Source: Cryptomeria japonica (lineage: Eukaryota; Streptophyta; Pinopsida; Cupressales; Cupressaceae). From it: a DNA stretch of 64,000 bases. Position numbers and translations under genes: made by a program. A model generated the notes under the pieces. The model saw only the letters and a list, made by a program, of their open reading frames with translations. It had not been told where the DNA came from and ran no database searches. Of this stretch, positions 12,128-24,772 are shown one piece after another (the first letter of the stretch is position 1; every line of letters begins with the position of its first letter). Location of the stretch: positions 338,924,793 through 338,988,792 of the forward strand of contig NC_081408.1 in NCBI RefSeq assembly GCF_030272615.1, given 5' to 3'.

Positions 12128-13953
12128 CATAGCTTAATTTATTTTATTATATTTAAAAAAAAAAAAGCAATTTTATATAAAATTAAATCATTCCCTATAC
12201 TTTATCATGGGGCACACATACAGTGCCAGAATTCAAAATATGAAAGGATATTCTTCAATGAGGAAAATTTGTAATTTAATAACACACAAGAACCTCAATT
12301 ATATAAAGATTTTGGGCAAAATTAGAATAATTTAAAAGAGATAAGAGGGATTTAATTAATTTCTACATTCTTCTCACACGGGGAGAATCCTTGCATCATG
12401 CAAGAGGCAAATAACAATTTTTGCCAACATAAACCCCAAATCTTGGGCAAATAGAAACTAGAAATCACACAGAAAACTAAATCTATTCTTTTCTACACAA
12501 AATAGAGGAACTAAACCAAGAACTAGATTTTGCATGAACAATAACAAACAGCAAGTAGAAAATTGAACCATTTCCTTTCAATATGCACATATTTTATTTG
12601 AATACAAAATATAACAACAACTACTCTTCCTTTTAATTCCAACATTCAACAAGAATCTTCAAAGAGATTTTACAATTTTTCAATCACATGTGAAGAAAAC
12701 TCAAACATTCAAAATTTAATTGCAAAACAAGAAGAAGACTATCCAACCTTCAAAGCAATCTAGGAAGAAACTCTATGGAAGAGTTCCAATCTTGTAAACC
12801 AAATCCAACTCCAAGTTCTTCCTTCCAAATAGGTTTTCCAATTTTTGCATTCAAAAATCTGCCTCCTTCTTCCTGTGAACTTCCAGGAATATATGGGAAA
12901 AATATATTTTCAACCTAAACTTTCTAGGTTAAAAGTTTTCTCCACCAATCAGAATAAACTATTTAAAAAGTAAAAGCAATCAAATTTACCTTTTTCATAA
13001 ACAATTCTTTTCAACAAAATAAAATCTAAAACTCATAAAAAGGTAAAAAGGAAAAAGCCTTTATTTATTTCATTTTCTATTTTTCATGATACTTTCTTTC
13101 AACACGAGCATTCCAAATCTAAATGGAAAAGCAATTACTTATTTCCTTCCCAATATAATAGTACAACTTTAACACAATAATATAAGCCAATTTAACCATT
13201 TAATTCCAACAACTCGTTTATTTAATTAAATCAATAAACTCAAGAGCATAATAATTAACTAATTACGCCAACACAATAACATCATTCACTCAATTAAATA
13301 AGTATTCAAATGAACAGAAATACGTAAAATGAGGAATGATCAAATGACAACTCACAAAACAACAATACCAAAGCACTATGGCTCGCATACCAGTCAAACA
13401 GAAAAGATGACCGACTGACAACACTCACACAAGTGTAACTGTGGGTCAAACTAGGGTACAACCACTATCTCCTCCACTCCCATCAAACAAATATGGTATG
13501 CTCAGACCTATGAAACCAAGTGGAGTCGATACCCCACACCTACCCAGTACTTGTACCTGCAATGTTTTGCATCAATGAACCACACATGCATATAGATAAG
13601 TTTATAAATAGACAAGGCACACACACCGATGAAGGAGAATCATGACGTTCCCTATCTCATCGGAGTGAGTGAAGGAAAATAATCCCATCGCATTCCATAC
13701 ACTTGCAAACACAAAACATATAAATAGCACATCGCACATATGAAGTAAATGTGTCAGTCCATGTCAGTAATCCATAAAAATCTAATGAAACATAAGTAAT
13801 GAAATATTGCATGAAAGCATACACTGCATATCCAGTTCAAGCATGAAACAACATCGCATAAAGTCTGAATCATATATAATAATGAATCCACTAAACAGTT
13901 AAGTGAATTCAAACATAAGTACAAAAAGAGTCTGATCGGGAAGGGGTACTACA

Positions 13954-13968
13954 TCCTCCCCCTCAAAA
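13954..13968 (-). promoter_or_regulatory. E4 polypurine tract
   Basis: Minus strand reads TTTTGAGGGGGAGGA directly before the LTR. This is the expected site and composition for the plus-strand primer. Confidence 0.85.
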
Positions 13969-13988
13969 CTAGGCTTACTCCTAGAAGC

Positions 13989-16900
13989 CTAAAATAGATA
14001 AGAATAAAGCTCTCTCATCTTCGTTGCATCCTCCCATGTCACTAAGGTCTCATCACTTGGGTCCCATAGGACCCTTACCTGGTCGATGGTACGACCCTTG
14101 AGGGTAAAATCCCAATGTTGAAGAATGCGCATAGGCTCCATGGAAAGTTGCCCGTCCTCGACCTGCAAAGCGTTCCAATCAAGAACATGAGTCACATCAC
14201 GATGATAAGGGAAAAGAATAGAAACATGAAAGACATATTGGATGCAGGATAGACTCGGTGGCAAGGTAAGATGGTAGGCAACAGGTCCTATCCTCTCGAG
14301 GATCTCAAAAGGGCCAACAAAATGAGGCACCAACTTAGAACCCTTTCCATAACAAATTGGACTCTTCCACGGACACACTCTCAAGAACACACAATTGCCA
14401 ACTGAAAACTGATGATCTACTCTATGAGAATCGACATACTTCTTCTGCCTATCCTGAGAAGCAACCAAATACCCACAATTCTGCTCAACCTGTTGCTCCA
14501 TCTCTCGAAGTATATCCTGTCCTAAACTTACCCTATCCTCTAATGGATCCCAACTCAAAGGAGTATGGAAAGGACAACCATACAATGCCTAGAAGGGAGA
14601 CATGCCTATAGAACTATGATATCCATTGTTATAAGCAAATTCCACAAGGCAAAAATATTCCTCCCAGCATGACTATTGGTCCATAACATACATGTGAAGC
14701 ATGTCCTCCAAGACTTGACTCACACACTCCAGCTAACCATTGGTCTCTGGGTGATAAGCTGAATTGAAGTTCAACTAGGTCCCCAAAGCATGTTGAAGTA
14801 AGGTCCACAATGCTAAAGTAAAGACATGATCTCTATCAAAAATGATCTGCCTTGGAATCCCATGCAACCTCACCACATCTTCCAAGAAGACTCATGCCAC
14901 CACTGTTGTTGTATAAGAAGATCAAATAGGAACAAAATGAGAAACTTTGGTCAATCTATCAACAATGACCATGATGGCATCATGATGACGTGAAGAAATA
15001 GGCAACCCCACTATGAAATCCATGGAAATGATATCCCATTTCCAATCCAGTACCAAATTAGGTTGTAAAAGCCCTACAAGGTGTTGATGCTCCGCCTTCA
15101 CCCATTGACATTCTAAGCACTTCGACACAAAATCAGAAATGTCATGTTTCATACTAGCCCAATGATATATTTGTCTAAGAACTGTGTGCATCTTCTTGAC
15201 ACCAGGGTGTGTCGAATAAGGTGCATGATGGGCCTCAGTCATGATCAAAATGTGAAGACCCTCCAAAGGAGGTACATAGATCCGTCCAAGATATCGAAGA
15301 AGACCATCTGCCTCAAGATTATATCCATAATGTCTACCCTCTAATGGCCTTCCGGACTCCGTCACGGCTCTAACATCTTGATACCAGGTGTCTTGAGGAA
15401 GAAATCCAAGAATTCTCTCTCTCAAGTCCACTCCAAGGGACAATGCTGCAACCTCATGCCACCTCTGACTCAAAGCATCTGCCACTACATTATCCTTCCC
15501 CTGAATATATCGAACCTCAAAATCATACTCGCAGAGGAATTCCATCCATCTTCATTTTTGAGCATTCAAGTTTGGCTGCATGAAAATATATTGCAAACTG
15601 CGGTGATCACTATGCATCTCAAATCGATGCCCCAACAAAAAGTGTTGCCATCTAACCAGCACATGCACTACAGCTACCAACTCCAAGTCATGAACTAAAT
15701 AGTTCAACTCGTGGTCCTTGAGTTTGTGAGACTCATAGGAAACCACCCATCCATTATGCATAAGCATTGCACCTATACCTTCTAGAGAGGCATCTGTGCA
15801 TACCATAAACTCTCTGGATGGATCAGGAACTGCCAAAATTGGAGCACTAATGAGGAGTTCCTTCAAGGTACAAAAATTTGTCTCACACTACTCTGACCAA
15901 ACAAACTTCTTCCCTTTCCTCTAAAGAGAAGTAATTGGGTGACCTATCCGAGAAAACTTTGAACAAAGCGATGGTAATATCCGGCCAAACCCATGAAACT
16001 TTGAACCTCTGAAACATTGGTCAACATTGGCCAATCTACAATGGCTTGGATCTTAGAAGGATCCACAGATACACCTTCTCCTGAAACTATATGACCAAGA
16101 TAGTTCACCTCTAACTGGAAGAAATCACACTTTGTCAAGTTGGCATAAAGTTGATTCTCCCTCAGGCACTGCAATACCTGATGCAAGTGGCCCTCATGCG
16201 CTTCCATAGATCTAGAATAAATCAATATGTCATCCAAGAACACAAGGACAAAATGATCAAGGTAGGTGCGAAAAAATCCATTCATGAGGCTCATGAAAAT
16301 TGAAGGCTTGTTCATCAACCCAAATGGCACCACTGTGAACTCATAGTGACCATAACAAATACAAAACATCGTTCTATAAATTTCTGCATCATGAATGTGC
16401 AATTGATGATACCCAAATTTCAAATCAATCTTAGAGAACACCTTGGATCCCTTTACCTGATCAAAAAGATCATCTATCTGAGGCAATGGATATCGATTCC
16501 TGATGGTTACCTTATTCAGTTGTCGATAATCATTGCATAACCGAAGAGAACCATCCTTCTTCTTAACAAAGATAATAGGCACACCCCAAGGAGAAACACT
16601 AGGATGAATGAACCCCTTGGCCAACAATTCCTCCATCTGCAACTTCAACTCACTCAACTCCTAAGTAGTCATCCGATATGGAGCTCTCGAAATAGGTTCT
16701 ACACCAGGAACCAAGTCAATGCAAAAATCTATGTCTCGCTTCGGAGGCATACTGGGAATATCCAAAGGAAACACATCAGCATACTCTTGAAGAATAGGGT
16801 GACCATCAAGAGAAATTTCTTGACTCTCTTCCTCATCCACATCCTCAAGAGAAACTACAAAAAGATGACACCCTCGACGCATATACAGCTTAAGTTGCAT

Positions 16901-18670
16901 AGCAGAAATCATACGTAAGGATATTGATTTGTGAACTCCAACGATCCCCACTTTCCTACCATGGTCATCTAAACACTCTATTGTCTTCTGATGATAGTCT
17001 ACACGAGCGCTATGAGATGATAGCTAATCCATCCCCAACACAACTCCATAGGACCCCAAAGGAATGACTTGAAGGTCAACTGAAGTAACAAAGGGTCCTA
17101 AGTCCAACTCACAACTGGGAATGAAGGCATCTATAGACACACGCACACCAATAGCCAACTCTACTTGCCACCTATCTACCTTCTTAGCAGATGCGAGCCC
17201 GTACCGCTCCACAATGGATGAAGAAATGAAAGGATCCAAAGCACTGGAGTCAAAAAGTATAGAGATAGGAATACCACACAACACACCTGCAGCCTCAATC
17301 ACTATACCCTGATGCTCGACTTGGTAGTCATCAACCACTACAAATACTCTATGGGATCTACCTACATCCCCCATTGTCAGCTCTAATGTTGCTGGCCTCT
17401 GACTACCCATTTGGTGAGAACGTTGAGGCCATTGAGCGGCTATGTGACCAAACTATCCACAGGAGAAGCAAGATCCCCTACCAAGTCCTCTACCTCTAGT
17501 CGGCCCACTGGACTACTGGAAGCTTCCCCTACTAGGGGCCTGAGATGCACCCTAAGAGGATGGCCCTGGGAAACTCTGCCTACTCCTCTGCCAGTTCTTT
17601 CTCTTCCTATGTTGAGAGTTACCACCCTCCTAGCCCTGAAACTGTTTTGATCTTGGCGGTTGTTGCTGCTGCTATCCACCCTAAGCAGGTGCCTAAGGAC
17701 CTCTAAAAGGTGTAGTAGTCTGGGATGATTCCCTCAAACTCTAGACCCACTAAAAGATACACTCTCGATATGCATTCCAGACTGACCACCATGCGCATAG
17801 CCAAGATTCTGCTCCACTAGCCTGGCTTTCGCCATGGTATCCTCTACTAAACAAGACTCAAACACTCTCACTCCTCCACTGATGTAGTCGTTTAGACCCC
17901 TCAAGAAGTGTTGAACTAGAATCGCCTCATCATTACCAATACCGGCATACTATTTGAGCTCATAGAACTTGTGCTCAAACTAATCTATTGTCATACCAAA
18001 CTGGTACAAAGCATAGAACTTGTATGCCCGAGACTATCTCCACTAGGGTGAGAGAAATTGTGCCCTGAATCTCTCCAGAAAAATCTCCCATGATATGGTG
18101 TTAATGCTCACATCGATCCTCTCCTCCTCTAACTGCCACCAGATAGATGTGAAACTCTTAAGACACATGATTGTGCATCTTGCCTTGGTGTTGCTACCAT
18201 ATGGATACATGGTGAAACACTGATCTAAACTAATAAGCCAGGTCTCTACCTCGAGACTGGTACTTTTACCGTCAAAGAAAGGAGGATTGGACCTCATCGA
18301 GTCCTTCATGTGTCCCATGGTAGCTGGGTCTTGGTTTACTAGGACCTCTCTCCTTCTAGGAGATCTCTCTCTCTCTCTCCTCCAGAATCTTCTGATGAAA
18401 CTCCTCTACCTAAACATGGATGGGTTGATCAGCATCAAGTCTAGGGCCTAGTCTAGCTAGAACCTTCTAAAACATCTGTCACAACTCTTCCCTTTCGAGA
18501 ACCTGCTCTCCTGAATGTTGTTCATCCTGATGAATAGACTGATCCTAATCCACACTCGCATGAGTGGGTGGTGGCGAAGGACTATGGCGGTCAGAACCTT
18601 GACCCCATCCCCCACCTTTGCCTCTATTATGGCCACCAACACAGCCACTACCCTTTGCTCTCGTAGCCAT
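13989..18670 (-). pseudogene. E4 gag-pol polyprotein (Ty3/gypsy, broken)
   Basis: From an ATG at 18,670 (MATRAKGSGCVGGHNRG) to 13,989, about 1,560 codons with many stops. In order: gag (about 18,318-18,043, NPPFFDGKSTSLEVETWL); decayed CCHC knuckle near 17,450; protease with FDSSAL (about 17,250, DSS in place of the usual D-S/T-G); RT from 16,657 ([20 protein letters not shown], catalytic FLDDILIYS); RNase H (VCTDASLEGIGAML near 15,790); integrase with HHCC zinc region (HHAPYSTHPGVKKMH, then CLECQ) and core (ISMDFIVGLP, IFDRDHVF); and a C-terminal chromodomain-like end (VRVLWDPSDETLVTWE near 14,050) ending MRELYSYLF. The chromodomain is known to guide chromovirus insertion to heterochromatin. 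Stops at 16,660 and 14,922 and a decayed protease rule out function. Confidence 0.93.
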
Positions 18671-18807
18671 GACCTAACAATGCACAAGAGAAAACAATTT
18701 AGATCTACGGCAAGGATAAAACAAGGGAAACACAAACACTAAGACCTACACAAAAGGTCAAGCTAAATGGGCTCATTAGAAACCAGAGTACCCAGTGTTG
18801 AAACTTG

Positions 18808-18820
18808 GGCTCTCATACCA
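18808..18820 (-). promoter_or_regulatory. E4 primer binding site
   Basis: Minus strand TGGTATGAGAGCC, two bases from the LTR end. It differs by one base from the initiator-Met PBS TGGTATCAGAGCC, as seen in several plant chromoviruses. Confidence 0.8.
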
Positions 18821-20518
18821 AATTTAATGCCCCGCTAGGAACCCCAAAGGAAAACTAACAACAAAGAGGGTGAAATAATTTCTTTTTTTAAAGTATAAAT
18901 CAGATTAAGAGTATTAATTACTACAATGCACAGTAATAACACAAGCAGAAGACTTACACCAGAATTCCTAAAGGGTTGCCAATGAAGAATTAAACTAAAA
19001 GTTAAATTCCATAATTATGATTAATCCAATTAACCATAAATTACTTAAGAACATAATAAGCCATAACAATAAGAGATTACACCATTGAAAGATTGAAACG
19101 ATACAATATAGATTTTCTCTTAAATCAAGCATTTACACCAATCATAAAGAAAGCTGATAAAATAACATCCAGAACACAGGATTACATTGACGATAAAATA
19201 CATGGCTTCCAATAATACATTCAAAGTAACATCTGATTAAATTCAAGGTTACATAAACTCATTGATACAATTGACCACATAGGTCTCCAAAGAATAATAA
19301 TCTCCAACATGAGATAGAGCATGAGTCACGAACCATATGAATACCTATGAAGCCAATCCTCACATGAACGAACAAACAAGAACATCCGATGGGAAGTGGC
19401 ACTACCACCCGACCATGTGATCACAAATGGAATACCCCACCATGCTAGGAGATAGCAGAGGACCCTCAAGCAAGCATAAGCAAGACCTGGACAATAGAAT
19501 AATACGACTCCATGATAGTACAATATGACTTCACAATAATCCCGGTGACTCAACATCACAATACTCAAGTGATTCGACATCACAATACACTAGTGACCCT
19601 AAAGAGAGAGTATCATCGCATAGCTTATGATGGTTACCCTAGGTAGGCCTCCATAGGTCTCGGCCCCCATCCTGGGTTATACTGGTAACCTTTCTCGAAC
19701 CTTCGGCTCCATCTAAGTCTCATGCGGACTCTACCAACCCTTCGTGACGACAAGTTGATTGGTTTGCCATTCCAGGACTTCCCACAACATCTTGAGCCTA
19801 TACAAGCACTCAACCATGCACGGGACCTGCATTATCTTATATAATGTTATAAACTACCCACCCCCCAATCAATTATTAGGTTATCACTTATTATCTAACT
19901 TTTGAGGGGTTATCCTGCCATCCACTTCAGGAATGGCCCCTACTCAAAATCCACTGTCTCATAGGACACTAACAAACATGGTCACTCTACGAGGACCCTA
20001 TGGTGAAGCAAACAACCATAACATCACTATACAAATACAAGTAGCCAAAACAAAGACATACTAACTCTTGGTTAACCATAAGGAAAACACTACATGGTTA
20101 AGACAACGAGGTCATCATACATCACTTGGTCAAAAGATACTAAATAGGCCACAACAAGACGACTAAATCATAGACGAAAAATAACAACCAATAAAACTCT
20201 TTGCAAGAAAAGCTAATTTTACTAATTCTGCAATCAGACAATCTTTGAGAAAAACAACATCATAACACTTTCAAAATTCATTGATTGAAAATTAAATAAA
20301 ACACCCTTCATTCAATACATAATCAAAATACATCTCTCATTTCTATATAATTTCCAATTCAATATTCCAACAAAGTAATAAAATCCATATTAAATATTTA
20401 ACCAAATAAAAATATGAATTATATCCAACTTATAATCTATTTCCCAAAATTAAACCCAAATTTATCAATTTGAATTAATAATCCAAAGCCTTGATTTACA
20501 AGAAGAATAAAAATAAAT

Positions 20519-20619
<101 letters not shown>

Positions 20620-20793
20620 CAATAACTTTAATAAACTCAAATTTTAAATCTAAAATATAAATATTAACATAAAAAGAAGTAACATAAAAATATTTAACAA
20701 AAAAACTAACATTAAAATTCACCGCATTTTAATAAAAATAGTGGGCACGTTAAACATGCACCGCAAAGGAATAAAGCACGGCGGTGGGCAAAG

Positions 20794-20973
20794 CCCTACC
20801 CGCGAGTAGTGCTGCTGCCAGTAGGCCCCTACCACAGATAGTGTTGCTCCTGCCAGTAGCAGTCACTACTGACTGGTAGTGCTACTACCCGGCATAGCAA
20901 TCACTACCGACCGGTAGTGCTTCTACCCCGCATAGCAGTCACTACCGATCGGTAGTGATTCTACCATGGTAGC
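20794..20973. repeat. LTR minisatellite, second copy
   Basis: Four full units plus one partial of the same 37-39 bp repeat as at 11,821-12,083. Typical dyads are CTACCGACCGGTAG and CTACCGATCGGTAG. Confidence 0.85.
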
Positions 20974-22834
20974 AAGACACTTCCGTCCCACGTGGTGGGG
21001 CTAGCCCACCATGTTGGCATAGTTTAATTTATTTTATTATAATTTTTTAAAAAAAATATTTCAATATAAAATTAAATCATTCCCTGTACTTTTTCACGGG
21101 GCACACATACAGTGCCAGAATTTAAAATATGAAAGGATATTCTTCAATGAGGAAAATTTATAATTTAATAACACACAAGAACCCCAATTATATAAATATT
21201 TTGGGCAAAATTAGAAGAATTTAAAAGAGACAAGAAGAATTTAATTAATTTCTACATTCTTCTCACACGGGGAGAATCCTTGCATTATGCACAAGGCAAA
21301 TAACAATTTTTGCCAACATAAACCCCAAATCTTGGGCAAATAGAAACTAGTAATCACACATAACACTAATTCTATTCTTTTCTACACAAAATAGAGGAAC
21401 CAAACCAAGAACTAGATTTTTCATGAACAATAACAAACAAGAAGTAGAAAATTGAACCATTTCCTTTCAATATGCACACATTTGATTTGAATTTAACAAA
21501 ATACAACAAAAACTACTCTTCCTTTTAATTCCAACATTCAACAAGAATCTTCAAAGAGATTTTACAATTTTTCAATCACACAGGAAGAAAACTCAAACAT
21601 TCAAAATTTAATTGCAAAACAAGAAGAAGACTATCCAACCTTCAAAGCAATCCACGAAGCAACTCTGTGGAAGAGTTCAATCTTGCAAACCAAAACCAAC
21701 TCCAAGTTCTTCCTTCCAAATGGGTTTTCCAATTTTTGCATTCAAAAATTTGTCTCCTTCTTCCCATGAACTTCTAGGAATATATGGGAAAAATATTTTT
21801 TCAACCTAAACTTTCTAGGTTAAAAGTTTGCTCCACCAATTAGAATAAACTATTTAAAAAGTAAAAGCAATCAGATTTACCTTTTTCATAAATAATTATT
21901 TTCAACAAAATAAAATCTAAAACTCATAAAAAGGTAAAAAGGAAAAAGCCTTTATTTATTTCATTTTCTATTTTCCATGATACTTTCTTTCAACGCAAGC
22001 ATTCCAAATCTAAATGGCAAGGCAATTACTTATTTCCTTTCCCAATATAATAATACAACTTTAACACAATAAAATAAGCCAATTTAACCATTAAAGTCCA
22101 GCAACTCATTTATTTAATTAAATCAATAAACTCAAGAGCATAATAATTCACTAATTACGCCAATGCAATAACATCATTCACTCAATTAAATAATTATTCA
22201 AATGAACAGAAACACGTAAAACAAGGAATGATCAAATGACAATACCAAAGCACTATGGCTTGCATACCGATCAAATAGAAAAGATGACCGACTAACAACA
22301 CTCACATGAGTGTAACTGTGGGTCTAGGGTCCAACCACTATCTCCTCCACTCCCATCGGACAAATAAGGTACACTCAGACCTATGAAACCAGGTGGAGTT
22401 GATACCCCGTACCTACCCGGTACTTGTACCTGCAATGTCTTGCATCAATGAACCACACATGCATTTAGACAAGTATATATACAGACATGACACACACACA
22501 GATGAATGATAATCATGACATTCCCTGTCTCATCGGAGTGAGTGAAGGAAAATCATCCCCTCGCATCCCATACACTTGCAAACATGAAACATATAAATAG
22601 TACATCACACATATGAAGTAAATGTGTCAGTCCATGTCATTAATCTATAAAAATCTCATGAAACATAAGTAATGAAATATTGCATGAAATCATACACTAC
22701 ATATCCAGTTAAAGAATGAAACAACATCGCATAAAGTCTGAATCATATATAACAATAATGAATCCACTAAATAGTCAATTGAAGTCAAACATAAGTACAA
22801 AAAGAGTCTGATGGGGAAGGGGTACTACAAGCTT

Positions 22835-24056
22835 CCTCCTTAGTTCTACCTTCTTCTCTTCTATCGGAGGCTTGTTAGCTTTCTTCCTCTGTACCCTTCT
22901 GAATGAAAGAGGTTGATTATTCTCTGGATCAGAGTTAGAAGTGATAGAAGAAATGAAAGTCTCGAGCCTCTTTACCTCAGGAGCACTAGCCCCTGTCGGT
23001 TAATCTACTGGTTTAGATCCAGAACCTAGTTCTATATCTATCCTGTGAATTACATTTTGAACAAATGCAGACATTTTGTCTATCTTCTTTTCCCTCCTTT
23101 TCTTGTTGAAACCAATTTTAACCTCAAGAGGCTTCTCCTCTGTAGTGCTAAAGTGTTCATCCTTATCATCCAAAGAAGAATCAATCAACATTTTAGCATA
23201 TAGCTCCAAGATGTTGTCATCAACTTCATACCCCAATTCAGTGACCCATATTGTTCTAGGTTCCACTTCTTCCATGAGTGTCTTGTCTATTTTTACCATG
23301 AAGCAAATATCAGTGGAGTACTTCTCCATAATGTGTTTGGAGATTCTCTCCCTCAGTCTCATGTTTTCTTGAAAAGTTTTAAATTAGCCCCAAAGCTTCT
23401 CATCCCTATTACTACTAAGACCGATGATTGCATCTTTGATCTACATACCTACCAGTATGTCATGAGCCCAACGTTTCTCTTCCAAACCTGGTAGCTCATT
23501 CATGAAAAATAACATCAAGTAGAAAATAAGATTGCCAAATAGGAATGCTCCTTTCTTAACACCTTTGATCTTTCCAAGATTTAACATCAATTCACTCCTT
23601 AACCATTCACGCAAGTCATACTTTTCATTATTCTTTATCACTTGATATGCAGCATGGATATAGGAACTGGCAACATAGTTTAATCGACTTGATTGAGTTA
23701 CCTTGTAGCCGATGATCATGCTAGCAAATTTCACATTTATATCTTTGATGGTGCTAACCCTCATTGATCTTCCATCATGGGTTGTGTCGGTGAGCTTCTC
23801 AACCACAGTGTTGGAGATCTTCTTTCCTAGTTCCTGACCAACTTTGGGTAAGTCGGTGACCACCTGAATTGCTTCCTTGGTGACCATGTGAGGTCATTCC
23901 AGCCAGATGAATTCATTATGGACCCTACTTAGAACATATCTAGTCACTTCATCCTTGAATTGGGGTATATACAGGATTTCAATTAACCCTAGGTCTTCAA
24001 TGATTTGATATTTTGGCTCAATTGTTCCGGAGCTACCTAGTATCTTAGATTGATAC
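22835..24056 (-). pseudogene. E2 ORF2, middle part
   Basis: Runs from the E5 insertion (24,056) to the E4 insertion (22,835). Joined to 33,631-33,862 the frame continues through the GATAC duplication. Blocks shared with E3 ORF2 and E1 ORF2: SRVHNEFIWLE, then KEAIQVVTDLPKVG, then DINVKFASMIIGYK and KGAFLFGNLIFYLML. A second conserved stretch near 23,290 reads VEPRTIWVTELGYEVDDNI (E3: SRTLWVTKMGYETDDNI; E1: VEPRTSWITPMGYEVE). These alternate with stops at 23,891, 23,438 and 22,998. The domain is unassigned; no known catalytic motif. Confidence 0.8.
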
Positions 24057-24757
24057 TGTGGATGGAGGAAACAGATTGAATATGATTTCAATCTTCCAAC
24101 ATCCAACAATGAAGTACCTGCAAGAGAAACACACATGCAAATGCAAATATCTAAGCTAACACACACATGCATGCAACAAAAATTCACTCCATTGGACTCC
24201 TATTCCTCAAGATTTCACATTTAATCTATATTTGCTCTCAGAAGCACTTATGCGAAAAGCTATGAGGAAATGGAGATTTGAAAATGCAAACATAGTGGAT
24301 AAGATGTCAAGATAATGGGATGCAAACTCGCATAAGTTCGATGTATAAAGATGAGATGCTCAAATAAGAGAGAGGGGCTTGTTTAAATAGATTTTCTCTG
24401 GGTGAGTTCATGTTGTGGGATGAATATGGGATAATGCAAGATGAGTGGTATAGGGAAGAAGAGTGGTAAATGGGAAATGGTAAGTGGTAGGAGGGGATAT
24501 TAAAGGGGTTTTATTAAATAAATAGAGAAATGTATATAAGGTGAATGCATGAAGTCGTATAAATGAATATAATAAATGTTTTATTTAATAAATTTAATGG
24601 ATAAATGATGATATATCAATAATATTATAATGAAAGATGGAGATTATGAATAATTAATTATAGAGAAATAATAGTGTAATAATAAGGACTCGCCCGATGT
24701 TCGAAGAGATTTGAAATTAAATGAGGACAAATCAATGGAAATTTTAATGTGTCTACA
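24057..24757 (-). repeat. E5 3' LTR (701 bp)
   Basis: Same length as 32,930-33,630 with about 25 substitutions counted by eye and almost no indels. Confidence 0.95.
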
Positions 24758-24772
24758 TTTTGCCCCTCTTTG
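24758..24772 (-). promoter_or_regulatory. E5 polypurine tract
   Basis: Minus strand CAAAGAGGGGCAAAA next to the LTR start. It differs from the AAAGGGGGAGAT tract of the copia-like elements, which supports a separate lineage. Confidence 0.75.

Larger units (their letters stand above)
9990..13953 (-). repeat. E4 3' LTR (3,964 bp)
   Basis: Collinear with 18,823-22,829. Two clear differences: it lacks about 53 bp present near 19,063-19,115, and at the position of the right copy's long AT tract it has only a short TATATATA. In the stretch compared (about 290 bp from 12,181) differences are near 5 percent. It holds the minisatellite and the palindrome listed separately. Confidence 0.92.
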